DNA of 64,000 bases, taken from the NCBI GenBank assembly GCA_963809245.1, contig CAWEIU010000008.1, positions 1-64,000 on the forward strand. Direction: 5' to 3'. Below the pieces are notes generated by a model. The model searched no databases and was not told the DNA's origin. It saw only the letters and a program-made list of their open reading frames with translations. The DNA is from Roseiarcus sp963809245. Its GTDB lineage: Bacteria > Pseudomonadota > Alphaproteobacteria > Rhizobiales > Beijerinckiaceae. Of the stretch, positions 27,907 to 36,332 are shown one piece after another. Numbering within the stretch: position 1 is the first letter of the stretch; every line of letters begins with the position of its first letter. The position numbers and the translations under genes were made by a program.

Positions 27907-27955
27907 GCCGGCGTATGCGCGTGGGTACTTGCCGCAGTCGCGCGCGCACGGGAAT

Positions 27956-28705
27956 TCACCACATGAAGGTTTGCCCGAGGTGATCCAGTTGGCGGACGCG
28001 GGCCTCATAATCCGGCATGATCGTTTCCAATGACCGCCAAAAGCGCCGAGAATGGTTGTGCTCAAGAACGTGGCAGACTTCGTGAGATATCACGTAGTCG
28101 ACGAGCGTCATCGGGGCCATGATCAAGCGCCAGTTCAGGCGGATACGGCCGCGCGCGTCACAACTCCCCCACCGTTTCGACTGATCGACAACATGGACGG
28201 CGGGGCTTGCGATACCTAGCAACTCGGCCATGGCAGTCGCGCGAACTGGAAAATGCGCTTTCGCGTGGTCGCGATACCAGTGGCGCAGTGCGCCTCTGAT
28301 AGCGGCGCGCCGCACCAAGGGGATGGCGTCTGGCAAGACCCGCGCGACGAGCGACGCTCCTCGCGCCACGATTCGGGTCACCACGGCAGTTTCATCCGGG
28401 ACCACTTTGAGGCGATAGGGTCGGCCAAGATAATGGAAGGTTTCTCCGCTCACGAACTCGCGCGGTGACGGAGCGCAGCCTAGTTCCCGATAGGCGGCTT
28501 GTTTGCGAAGCAGCCATGGCCCTTTCTTCCGGACGATATTAAGGACGCGCTCATCGTCGAGGTCAGTGGGCGCGAGAACACGAACGCCGTCGAAGCCGGC
28601 GGAAATCGCCACCGTCTTCCGCCGCGCCGTGCGCACTATGGAGAAGCTTATAAGTTCGCCGCCGAAATCGAGACTGTAAGCCGGGCTTGTCACCGCTCTG
28701 CCCAC
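27956..28705 (-). CDS. YgjP-like zinc metalloprotein (DUF45/M48-like)
   Basis: A 249-aa protein of the YgjP/SprT-like group. The zinc site is YVISHEVCHVLEHNHSRRFW: HExxH plus a downstream His. Conserved arginine-rich strands precede it (VRTARRKTVAISAG), and the KRWGSCDARGRIRLNWRL motif, typical of the family, is present. Family members are often the last gene of type I restriction operons; their job there is unknown. Its start overlaps the 3' end of hsdR by 16 bases, which indicates translational coupling, so it belongs to the R-M operon. Confidence 0.85.
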   Translation of the reverse strand: MGRAVTSPAYSLDFGGELISFSIVRTARRKTVAISAGFDGVRVLAPTDLDDERVLNIVRKKGPWLLRKQAAYRELGCAPSPREFVSGETFHYLGRPYRLKVVPDETAVVTRIVARGASLVARVLPDAIPLVRRAAIRGALRHWYRDHAKAHFPVRATAMAELLGIASPAVHVVDQSKRWGSCDARGRIRLNWRLIMAPMTLVDYVISHEVCHVLEHNHSRRFWRSLETIMPDYEARVRQLDHLGQTFMW

Positions 28706-31656
28706 GCGCGTGCAACTCCCATGACTTTCGCGGTCACGGATTCGATTTCGCTCCCGTCCATGCCAGCCGAGCGTAGTCGCTCCTTAATCGAGCGGCGCAT
28801 TTGGCGCTGAACGTCTTGTTTGTTTTGCCAGTCCACAACCCCGGCAAATCCTTCGAGAGCCTCGGCAACGTCGGTCGCCGCGACCTCGCGCTTTTCGGGT
28901 GCGAGACCGTCGAAAAATGGCAATATCGCGCCTGCCCTTCCCGAAAGTCGGCCGCCGGTTCCGCTACGGCCAGCCCTGATCCCCGACACCTTTGCCGCGA
29001 TGTCCTCTAGTCGCACCAAAGTGCTCGCGGCGGAAATTCGCGCCTCGCGCTTCTCGTTGACGATCTTCTCCAACTGCTCCCACAAGGATGTGTAAGCCGT
29101 CGGGTTTTCGTCACGATGAACATGGATTTCGTGACGAATAGCGTGTTCGATTTCAGCTGCCTTTGCCTCTGCGGACGATAGACTGTTGAGATGCTGCTTG
29201 AATGCAGGGTCGAGGATGTCGCGCTTCGCAAGAAGCTGTTCGACACCCTCGACCGACAAGTGGTGGGTGATAATCTCCCCAACTTTCGCCCCGTAGTCCT
29301 TTGGGTCGAATGGCTCTTGATAGTGTGCCCTTCGCGCGATCACCCTCAGTCGAGAGAGCCATTTCAAATCGGAGACGTAGGGCTCCTCCAATGCCTTTGG
29401 GTCCGGGAGAACCATGTCCATGGCTTCCGCGAAGCGCAGAAAATCCAATTCGAATTTGGCTCTGACGTCATCGGGTTCTAGCAGCGTTAGGCAAAGCGCT
29501 TCATTCCCGCGATTGACGCCCTCGAAAAGGCGCATGGCCGCCCGGTGGCGGCTTTCGAGAAGCTGGGTCTTCTCTGTGAGCGGGCGCAGTGCGCTTAAGA
29601 CACCGTCCTCTTCCGAGAAAAGGTCCAAGGCGTCGCCGATGCGGCGGTTGTCGCCCCAATAGTCGATGACGAGCCCGTAGGTTTTGCCTTCCGCTGTGCG
29701 GTTCACGCGCGCGATAGCCTGCAAAAGCGTGTGCTCACGCAACGGCGCGTCGAGATAGAGCACCTGCTCGAGGGGCGCGTTGAAGCCGGTTAGGAGCATG
29801 TCGCAGACAACCAATATCTTCAGCGGGTCGTCCGGCTTTTTGAAACGGGAAATGCAATCATCCCGCTCGCGTTTCGAAAGGTGGTGGGCTTGTAGCCGAG
29901 CACTGTCATTGTTCGAGGCGGACATGATCAGCGCGCATTCCGGCGCGCCCAACCGTCGCAACGCCTCGATATAGGTCACCGCGACATCGCGGCTCACCGT
30001 GACGATCTGCGCCTTGAAGCTGTTGGGCTCGATTGTAGTTCGGTAATGCTCAAGGATATCTTTGGCGATCGCTTCGACGCGAACTTCAGCGCCCGCGAGC
30101 TTTTCCTGAAGGCGCATCCCGCGCTTCAGTTTGTGAATTTCTTCGTCTGAGAGTTCTGGGAAAGACGTGTGGATGTCGCTTTCAAGATCTCGGCCGTCGA
30201 TCCGCAACCGGGCGTCGCGCATTTCATAGAAAATGGGAACCGTCGCGCCATCCTTAACAGCTTGGTCGATGAGGTAGCGGTGCAGATAATCGCCGAACAC
30301 CTCACGCGTGCTGCGGTCCTTCTTGTCGATGGGCGTGCCAGTGAAGGCCAGCATGCAGGCGTTCGGCAGACCGGCGCGCATCCTGGCCGCAAGCGCGCCG
30401 TATTGCGTTCGATGGGCTTCGTCCACCATGACGAACACGTTGCGAGCACTGGAGATGACCGATGAGCGCTTCGGCACCGCACTGTGAAATTTGTGCACGG
30501 TCGTTAGAACCGTCGTGCCCGCGCCGCCCGACAGGGCCGTGCGCAGCGCCTGTCCACTGTCGGCTTGCACGGGGTTAGGGAACCCTGATCGCTTGAACTG
30601 AGCGGTGATTTGATCGTCGAGATCGTTGCGGTCGGTGACGATGACGAGCGTTGGGTTTTCAGCCTCGGGCAAGCGGCGAAGCTTCGTCGCCAGAAACACC
30701 ATCGTCAGAGATTTGCCGGAGCCCTGCGTGTGGTGGATCACGCCGCCGCGCCGTTGCGGATTGCCGGCGGTACGGATGCGCTCAATCGACTTGCCAACTG
30801 CGACGAACTGCTGATAGCGCGCCAATAGCTTGATGCGTCGCCCGTTGATAGTTTCGTACATCACGAAGTTGCGGACAAGATCGAGCAGGTTGGCGGGCGC
30901 AAGAAGCCCGGCGAGCAAAATGTCCTGGCCGGTCGGCGCGCGCCCGAGTTGCGCGGTCAACGCATCGAGGCTTAGCGGATAAGGGTCCTTCCATTCTGCC
31001 CATTCGCGCGCGGGCATCAACGCTGTCCCATATTTCGCGATGTCGCGAGCCAACGCGATGGAAATTTGCGCGGTCTCGAACAGGCGCGGTGCGCCCAACC
31101 CCGAAAATTCGTCGCGACTTTCATAGCGCCGGAATTGCCGGATCGCTTCGCCCATGGGGTCGGCAAGCGCGGGCGACTTGCACTCGATCACGGCGAGTGG
31201 CAATCCGTTCACGTAGACGATGACATCAGGAACGATTTCTTGGCGCGGCCCCTTGATGGAAACTTGCCGCGCGAACTCGAACGTGTTGGCGGAGGGATCA
31301 TCAAAGTCGAAGAAACGCACATTGCGGTCTTGCCGGCGACCGTTTTCGGTGTGCGGCGCTGTGACACCGTACGAGAGGGCCGTGTGCGCGCTTACGTTCG
31401 CCTCCATCACGTCTATGGCAGCAATGCGCGTGACAGCCGCGACCGCGCGGCGCACGCCATCGTCACCGAGCCAGGGATTGAGCCGTGACAGACATTCACC
31501 GAGGCGCAGGGTTAGAACCGGCTCTGTAGACAGGCCCTCGCGCAGGTGACGCACCTCTTCGGGCGATAAAGCTCGATAGTCGAACAACACGCGCAAGAGG
31601 TCTATGGCGGGTTGCTCCACCCATTCACGTTCGAGTTGATCGGTCGGCTCGGTCAT
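28690..31656 (-). CDS. hsdR: type I restriction enzyme R subunit
   Basis: A 988-aa motor/nuclease subunit. The N-terminal nuclease has Asp144 in PDVIVYVNG and Glu158-x-Lys160 in AVIECKSP. The SF2 translocase has Walker A GSGKS (312-316), DEAH (412-415) and FTGTPI. The C-terminal helical domain binds the MTase. It cuts DNA far from an unmethylated recognition site after ATP-driven translocation. The start overlaps the hsdS stop by 4 bases. All catalytic residues are present, so it is probably functional. Confidence 0.94.
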   Translation of the reverse strand: MTEPTDQLEREWVEQPAIDLLRVLFDYRALSPEEVRHLREGLSTEPVLTLRLGECLSRLNPWLGDDGVRRAVAAVTRIAAIDVMEANVSAHTALSYGVTAPHTENGRRQDRNVRFFDFDDPSANTFEFARQVSIKGPRQEIVPDVIVYVNGLPLAVIECKSPALADPMGEAIRQFRRYESRDEFSGLGAPRLFETAQISIALARDIAKYGTALMPAREWAEWKDPYPLSLDALTAQLGRAPTGQDILLAGLLAPANLLDLVRNFVMYETINGRRIKLLARYQQFVAVGKSIERIRTAGNPQRRGGVIHHTQGSGKSLTMVFLATKLRRLPEAENPTLVIVTDRNDLDDQITAQFKRSGFPNPVQADSGQALRTALSGGAGTTVLTTVHKFHSAVPKRSSVISSARNVFVMVDEAHRTQYGALAARMRAGLPNACMLAFTGTPIDKKDRSTREVFGDYLHRYLIDQAVKDGATVPIFYEMRDARLRIDGRDLESDIHTSFPELSDEEIHKLKRGMRLQEKLAGAEVRVEAIAKDILEHYRTTIEPNSFKAQIVTVSRDVAVTYIEALRRLGAPECALIMSASNNDSARLQAHHLSKRERDDCISRFKKPDDPLKILVVCDMLLTGFNAPLEQVLYLDAPLREHTLLQAIARVNRTAEGKTYGLVIDYWGDNRRIGDALDLFSEEDGVLSALRPLTEKTQLLESRHRAAMRLFEGVNRGNEALCLTLLEPDDVRAKFELDFLRFAEAMDMVLPDPKALEEPYVSDLKWLSRLRVIARRAHYQEPFDPKDYGAKVGEIITHHLSVEGVEQLLAKRDILDPAFKQHLNSLSSAEAKAAEIEHAIRHEIHVHRDENPTAYTSLWEQLEKIVNEKREARISAASTLVRLEDIAAKVSGIRAGRSGTGGRLSGRAGAILPFFDGLAPEKREVAATDVAEALEGFAGVVDWQNKQDVQRQMRRSIKERLRSAGMDGSEIESVTAKVMGVARAWAER

Positions 31657-32912
31657 GCCGCTTCCCAGGCCTTATCTCGATGGCGCGCAACAATGCTTTC
31701 AGGAATGCGTAGGCGGCCGGAGAGAAGTTCTTGGGCGAGGGCGGTGCGAAGCGAACGAAGCTGCTGCAGCCTAGCTTCTTCAGCCTCGATGCGTGCCCAC
31801 ATCCCATTTAAAAGGCTAATTGTCCGATCCTGATGGCCAAGCGGAGGAACACTGATTTTGATCCGCTTCATTTCCCCAACATTGAGATGTTGCTGCGCGA
31901 GACCGCCCTGAAGGACGGCAATCTGACGTTTTGCGACGCGGGAGTTCAAAAAGAAGCTTACGTACTCCCCGCGCACTCTCGGGCCGGGTCGCGAAAAAAT
32001 GATGTCAATGCAGTTTAGCTCGCCGATGTTGTCCGGGACGAAAGCAGTCTTTCCGGGCTCACCTGTTCGCACTGTGACGACGTCACCGGGGCGTAACGCC
32101 GATTTAGAATTGAGCTTATGTCCCGCTTGCGAAATTCGGACCATATCCCCCAGGTTAAGTCTATTTGGTCTTACGTTTAGTGAGCGTAGGGCAGCCACGC
32201 CGCCCTCGTCCACGTAATACGAGGCAGGTCTTATGACGATGCCAACTTGAATTGATGCCATCTCTGCCGCCAATGTAGAAGCTCGCCAACCAACTGCACT
32301 TCCGCGTTTGGTACCCGGGTCAATACCGAGAAAAAGCGCTTCTGCAAGGGCCTCCGTTGCTTCGTGAAGCTGAGCACAAGACGCTTCCGTCGTTGCAATA
32401 GTTTGCTCTACCGCGCTCAATATTTCGGCTATTCCGCGCTGTTCCGCGCGCGGGGGGACGGAAACCTGGCATGCGAAAAAATCGTCGGCAGCTAGATTGA
32501 GTAAACCATCATTTCGAACGCCTGAGTTGATAGCACGTGCAAGCTCACGATTTAGTATACCATTCCTAAGAGCGAACTGTGCATAGTTTTCTTCTAAGTC
32601 TTGGCGCATAGAAAAGCAATAATAAACAAATGGTACAATCGCACTTTCCTCATCTAGGCGAAATATACACCCCTGCGGCGCGGTCTTAGAATTGCCCTTA
32701 TTGTAAGCAAATTCGCCTCTTCTGATGAGAGTGTATCTCTCTGCGCTTTGTCCGGCCATGTCGCGACTATATTTGTCGGATTGTAGAATAAAGCCGTTCT
32801 TTGCAGAAATAGTCATTACTGGATGACCGGAGCCATCATTCCTTCGAGTTATACGCGAGGTTATGTCCGACAGACGCCGCACCTCCCAATCGGAGGGACG
32901 TTTATCCCACAT
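31653..32912 (-). CDS. hsdS: type I restriction enzyme S (specificity) subunit, full length
   Basis: A 419-aa specificity subunit with two target-recognition domains. TRD1 (about 1-165) ends in SVPPRAEQRGIAEILSAVEQ and TRD2 (about 205-370) in SVPPLGHQDRTISLLNGM. Each is followed by a conserved helical repeat (ATTEASCAQLHEATEALAEA and EAEEARLQQLRSLRTALAQE). The DNA for TRD1 near 32500-32800 is AT-richer than its neighbours, consistent with domain exchange. It overlaps hsdM by 11 bases. Confidence 0.92.
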   Translation of the reverse strand: MWDKRPSDWEVRRLSDITSRITRRNDGSGHPVMTISAKNGFILQSDKYSRDMAGQSAERYTLIRRGEFAYNKGNSKTAPQGCIFRLDEESAIVPFVYYCFSMRQDLEENYAQFALRNGILNRELARAINSGVRNDGLLNLAADDFFACQVSVPPRAEQRGIAEILSAVEQTIATTEASCAQLHEATEALAEALFLGIDPGTKRGSAVGWRASTLAAEMASIQVGIVIRPASYYVDEGGVAALRSLNVRPNRLNLGDMVRISQAGHKLNSKSALRPGDVVTVRTGEPGKTAFVPDNIGELNCIDIIFSRPGPRVRGEYVSFFLNSRVAKRQIAVLQGGLAQQHLNVGEMKRIKISVPPLGHQDRTISLLNGMWARIEAEEARLQQLRSLRTALAQELLSGRLRIPESIVARHRDKAWEAA

Positions 32913-34428
32913 AGCCCATCTCCTTAAGGAGAGCGTTCATGCGTGCAGCGGCCTCGTCCCGAGCGCCTTCGGCGGCACGGAGTTTCTCGAACTCGGCTGT
33001 CACATCGATCGGCTTTTCCGGCTCCAGCGTGTCTATGTAGCGGGAGATGTTGAGGTTGAAATCGTTCTCCTCAATTTCTTTACGATCCACGACGCGGCAG
33101 AAGCGATCATCGTCCCGCCACGCTCGGAAAGCTTCAACAACGCGACTAATGTTGCACTCGCCGAGGATGTTTTTCTTGGGCCGCTCCTCGAACTCTTTCG
33201 CACCGTGGATGAACAGCACCTTGTCCTTACGAGATTTGGGCTTGTCCTTGTTGAGAATGAGAATGGTGGCGGGAATGCCGGTGCCGGCGAACAAGTTCTC
33301 TGGGAGGCCAATAATCGCCTCGAACAAATCTGCCTTCAGCATGCCCTCGCGGATGCGCCCATCGCCCGAGCCACGAAACAGCACGCCGTGCGGCATGACC
33401 ACTCCGCAGACGCCGCTAACGTTGAGCGTCGCGACCATGTGCTGAACGAAGGCGAGGTCGCCCATGTTCTTGGGCGGAATGCCGTAGATGAAGCGATTGA
33501 AGCTCCTTTTCTCGTTATCTCCCGAAACGTCATCCGCGCCCCAGGCGTCCAGCGAGAAAGGCGGGTTGGCGATGACGCGGTCATAGAGGATCAGGTTGCC
33601 TTCGTTATCGAGCAACCGCGGATTGCGGATCGTGTCACCCTTCTCAATCCGGGCATCGCGCAGCCCATGTAACAGCAGGTTCATCTTGGCAATGGCCCAC
33701 GTGCCAAGGTTCTTTTCCTGCCCATGTAGTGTCACGTTGACGGGCTGCCCAAGACGCTTGCCCTCGATATCTGCGATATGCTGCGCGCTCTCGATCAGCA
33801 TGCCGCCCGAGCCGCAAGTCGGGTCGCCAATGCGCATGCCCGGCTTCGGGTCTAACAATTCCACAATGAGGCGCACGACATGGTGGGGCGTGTAGAATTC
33901 GCCACCTTTCTTGCCCGCATCGTCGGCGAATTTGTCGATGAGATATTCATATGCCCGCCCCAGCATATCGGGCTCGGACAATGAGGCGTTGGAAAGGTCG
34001 ATGCGGGAGAAATGATCTATCAGGCGCGCCAGAACTCCTTCGCGGTTCTTGGCGTCGCCAAGCCGCGATTCGGAATTGAAGTCGATATTGGCGAGCACAC
34101 CCTCAATCGACGGGTTGTCGTCTTCGATAGCTTCGCAGGCTTTGTTGAGTTGCTCGCCAATGCCCGTGGTCAGCTTTTTGAGCTCGGACCAGCGGGCGCG
34201 CTTTGCCAGGAAAAACTCGTGCTCGTCGTGATCGTTGTAGGCGATGTCCTTCGACAGGCCGTTACGGATGCACTCTTGCGCTTCCTCTTCGAAGCGATCC
34301 GACAGGCGTTTCAAGAACAGGAAGCCAAAAATGTAAATCTTGTAATCCGAACTATCGATCGAGCCGCGCAAAATGTCGGCGGATCTCCAAAGATGGTTTT
34401 CCAGTTCGGCGCGTGTGAGCTTCGCCAT
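32902..34428 (-). CDS. hsdM: type I restriction-modification N6-adenine methyltransferase (M subunit)
   Basis: A 508-aa protein that methylates adenine in the site chosen by HsdS. It has an N-terminal helical domain (LENHLWRSADILRGSID, FLFLKRLSDRFEEE), the SAM motif DPTCGSGG (202-209) and the catalytic motif IV NPPF (288-291). I chose ATG 34428 (MAKLTRAELEN), which has GAGGGAAAC upstream and begins 7 bases after the half-size S gene stops; the longer frame to 34494 overlaps that gene. Confidence 0.93.
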   Translation of the reverse strand: MAKLTRAELENHLWRSADILRGSIDSSDYKIYIFGFLFLKRLSDRFEEEAQECIRNGLSKDIAYNDHDEHEFFLAKRARWSELKKLTTGIGEQLNKACEAIEDDNPSIEGVLANIDFNSESRLGDAKNREGVLARLIDHFSRIDLSNASLSEPDMLGRAYEYLIDKFADDAGKKGGEFYTPHHVVRLIVELLDPKPGMRIGDPTCGSGGMLIESAQHIADIEGKRLGQPVNVTLHGQEKNLGTWAIAKMNLLLHGLRDARIEKGDTIRNPRLLDNEGNLILYDRVIANPPFSLDAWGADDVSGDNEKRSFNRFIYGIPPKNMGDLAFVQHMVATLNVSGVCGVVMPHGVLFRGSGDGRIREGMLKADLFEAIIGLPENLFAGTGIPATILILNKDKPKSRKDKVLFIHGAKEFEERPKKNILGECNISRVVEAFRAWRDDDRFCRVVDRKEIEENDFNLNISRYIDTLEPEKPIDVTAEFEKLRAAEGARDEAAARMNALLKEMGYVG

Positions 34429-34435
34429 GTTTCCC

Positions 34436-35074
34436 TCAAGCTTTCTGATTTGTGCCGAAAAGGCGCGCGTCGACCAACCCGCGTGCGAGCACACGGCGAA
34501 TTTCGGCGGCTTCGATGGCGGTGCGGTAGGCGATTTGCAATTCGCGGACGAGTTCGGCGATCAGTCGCTGTTCTTCATATGGCGGCAAGCTGATTTCCAG
34601 TTTCGCTAAATCCTTCGGCGACAACGACAAGAGCGTCGTCGCGCCCCTGCGCAGCACCTCAATCTTGGGGCGATAAATGTCGCTCGACAAAATGGCATAG
34701 AGCACCGCGCCGAGCACACGTTTTGCACTATCAGGCCTGACGACAATTATGTTTCCGCTTGCAATTCCGCGCCAACTTTCGTTGCCGACAAGCCCGAATT
34801 TCAGCAGCGTGCCGCGCCCGGTCACAAGCACATCGTCGGGAAGGACCTCGTAGTTCCGAGCTTGCGCAGGAGACCGAAACGCGACCGTTTCCAATGCGCT
34901 TAGCGGAGCCACCGCCCCGTCCTTCAGATCCCGCACCCCGATGACCGGCAATCGTTCGCCCGGACGTTCGATCGTCTCCTCCCGCGATACACCTATCCCG
35001 GCGAACACTTGGGAAATGTCCCCAAGGCGGGCGAACAGGGATGGTGTGGGAGGTTCCGGCGTGGCGGCTTTCAT
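34436..35074 (-). CDS. half-size type I specificity subunit (single TRD)
   Basis: A 212-aa protein with one target-recognition domain and one helical spacer. It begins in a TRD-like way (FARLGDISQVFAGIGVSRE) with the family motif LPDDVLVTGRGTL and ends with ISLPPYEEQRLIAELVREL plus a helix (AYRTAIEAAEIRRVLARG). A normal HsdS has two such halves; the operon encodes one of those as well. It is the first gene of the operon, just upstream of hsdM. Half-size S subunits can dimerise to give a palindromic target, so it could create a second specificity. It could also be a truncated relic kept in frame. Its ATG lies inside the palindrome at 35070-35090. Confidence 0.8.
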   Translation of the reverse strand: MKAATPEPPTPSLFARLGDISQVFAGIGVSREETIERPGERLPVIGVRDLKDGAVAPLSALETVAFRSPAQARNYEVLPDDVLVTGRGTLLKFGLVGNESWRGIASGNIIVVRPDSAKRVLGAVLYAILSSDIYRPKIEVLRRGATTLLSLSPKDLAKLEISLPPYEEQRLIAELVRELQIAYRTAIEAAEIRRVLARGLVDARLFGTNQKA

Positions 35075-35109
35075 AGTACGCTTCTATGAAATCGCGGACC
35101 CGCGGTCAA
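35070..35109 (-). promoter_or_regulatory. putative R-M operon promoter with palindromic operator over the start codon
   Basis: TTCATAG and CTATGAA (35070-35090, 7-base spacer) form a perfect palindrome that contains the start codon of the half-S gene. On the minus strand a -35-like TTGACC (35104-35109) and a -10-like TAGAAG (35081-35086) are exactly 17 bases apart. Transcription would begin at or near the ATG, so the mRNA could be leaderless, and a repressor at the palindrome would block it. The divergent HTH gene at 35230 is a candidate regulator. Confidence 0.45.
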
Positions 35110-35229
35110 TACGCAATCAAACCATATTACGCTATGGAGCAAAATTCCGCAAAAAATCTCGCTTGACTTCGCCAGGCTCAATCTCCAGTCTGCCAGCGTC
35201 GGACCCTGAGTCCGACGTTTCAAGCCAGG

Positions 35230-35493
35230 ATGGAATTCAACATGGGTATACGAGCCGAGCCGAGTGGGCTCGTATTGAACGAGTGGGACGCGGCGCTGAT
35301 CCGCGGAATGCTCAATCGCGGCGACCGGCACCACGACATTGCGGCGTTCTTCGGCGTGAATCAGGGTCGCGTCGCCGAAATCAAAACGGGTTCGCGGTTG
35401 CCGGGTGTTCAGGCCGCCGACGCAGGAGACCTCCCACCTAAGGGGCCGTATCTGACTCCGAAGGCGGCGTGGCAGGAAAACCGGCTGCGCTAA
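35230..35493 (+). CDS. small HTH-like protein divergent from the R-M operon
   Basis: An 87-aa protein. The central IRGMLNRGDRHHDIAAFFG and NQGRVAEIKTG resembles a helix-turn-helix of the kind found in small alphaproteobacterial regulators that sense nothing obvious. The start may be ATG 35230 or ATG 35242 (MGIRAEPSG). The tail is Pro-rich and basic. It is read away from the hsd genes across a 155-base shared upstream region, the layout of a controller gene, but control of hsd is inference. Its stop codon lies within a terminator hairpin. Confidence 0.6.
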   Translation: MEFNMGIRAEPSGLVLNEWDAALIRGMLNRGDRHHDIAAFFGVNQGRVAEIKTGSRLPGVQAADAGDLPPKGPYLTPKAAWQENRLR

Positions 35494-35505
35494 CAGCCGG
35501 TTTTC
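35476..35505 (+). terminator. intrinsic terminator overlapping the stop of the HTH gene
   Basis: A perfect 12-bp stem GAAAACCGGCTG / CAGCCGGTTTTC with a 6-base loop; the gene's TAA stop lies in the loop. The T-rich 3' arm and its symmetry would allow termination in both directions. Confidence 0.7.
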
Positions 35506-35630
35506 CGACACCGGGGCCGAAGCCCCGCTAGGCGTGTTTTGAACACCACGAACCTAGTTGGCCCCTCCTTAAAGATCAATGACCCAGCGCTTCGGACGGG
35601 TCATTGCCCTCTCGCGAAAGATCGCAAACA

Positions 35631-35918
35631 ATGGCCGACTATCGAATAGACTGCGTGAACAAACCGAACAGGACCAGCGTCCACGAGCATATCACCCACG
35701 TGGGGGGCCCGAACCCTAACGGCTCAGGACGCTGGAAGAACACGACGGCGGAAATCGTCCGCATGATCGAACAGGGAACGCACCGATTTTACACGAACGA
35801 GAGCGGCGCGGCGGCCTGGGTTGGCGTGCGAACGAGCGCGGCGGGTAACAAGTTCCTGCAAACCCATGCGGATGGGGTCTGGAAAGATAATCTCCTCGCG
35901 CTGAAAGAATGCGCCTAA
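35631..35918 (+). CDS. DUF3892 family protein
   Basis: A 95-aa protein. MADYRIDCVNKPNRTSVHEH, ITHVGG, and the later C-terminal FYTNESG and LQTHADGVWKDNLLAL match DUF3892, a small soluble family of unknown function frequently found on mobile elements. ATG 35631 gives the canonical family start. It lies between the R-M region and the island tRNA. Confidence 0.8.
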   Translation: MADYRIDCVNKPNRTSVHEHITHVGGPNPNGSGRWKNTTAEIVRMIEQGTHRFYTNESGAAAWVGVRTSAAGNKFLQTHADGVWKDNLLALKECA

Positions 35919-36164
35919 GCTCTTGGCACTGGCAGCACTGCCCTCACGCTTCGGCGCGAGGGTCCAGCTGTAACTAACGCCTAAGCGGGGCGAATAAGCA
36001 CCGATAGCGCAACCCACAATCACAAGTCGCCAAATAAGAAGCTGGAGACGGACGACTGGACGTCATCGAGTTGATGGTGAGTCTGCGCGCGCTGTCAGTT
36101 AATCCGTCGAGTTTGTCGCAAGACTCGACAATGGGACGGAAGCCCAATGATATCATTATATTAA

Positions 36165-36240
36165 TGGTGCCGCCTGAGGGATTCGAACCCCCGACCCCCT
36201 CATTACGAATGAGGTGCTCTACCAGCTGAGCTAAGGCGGC
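36165..36240 (-). tRNA. tRNA-Thr(CGU), island-borne
   Basis: A 76-nt tRNA with encoded CCA. Acceptor GCCGCCT pairs perfectly with AGGCGGC. The D arm has GCTC-AGCTGGTA-GAGC, the anticodon arm CCTCA-TTCGTAA-TGAGG (anticodon CGT, A37 present), and the T loop is TTCGAAT. It lies inside the island, 92 bases from the attR core. It differs from the reconstructed host tRNA only in the acceptor stem (GCCGCAA/TTGCGGC there), and both strands of the stem change together. It therefore is a separate lineage brought by the island that replaces the split host gene. Confidence 0.95.
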
Positions 36241-36255
36241 GTACCTGGGACTTAC

Positions 36256-36276
36256 GCCCTACTAAGACCCTACTAA
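36256..36276 (+). repeat. right pair of CCCTACTAA repeats (putative arm sites)
   Basis: GCCCTACTAAG (36256-36266) and CCCTACTAA (36268-36276) are the direct counterpart of the pair at 17265-17285 near attL. They lie between the tRNA 5' end and the attR core, so they also sit in the tRNA's promoter region. Confidence 0.6.
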
Positions 36277-36332
36277 CTTATTTCCACCTTAGCTAGTCCA
36301 TTGAGAACCTTACGCTTTTAGCGGGTGCCCCG

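Larger units (their letters stand above)
27189..27955. promoter_or_regulatory. repeat-rich non-coding region, putative island replication origin
   Basis: About 770 bases with no gene but much structure: a strong hairpin (27287-27315), two related blocks each beginning with AAACCTAAACCC (27311-27322 and 27852-27863), and CTATTG-type iterons with a following TGCGCGTGGG (see separate entries). It also has GC-rich dyads such as tacgcgcacgcgcgtgcgtgcgcg near 27454. Location after a primase/helicase pair and repeat content suggest an origin; this is inference. Confidence 0.45.
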
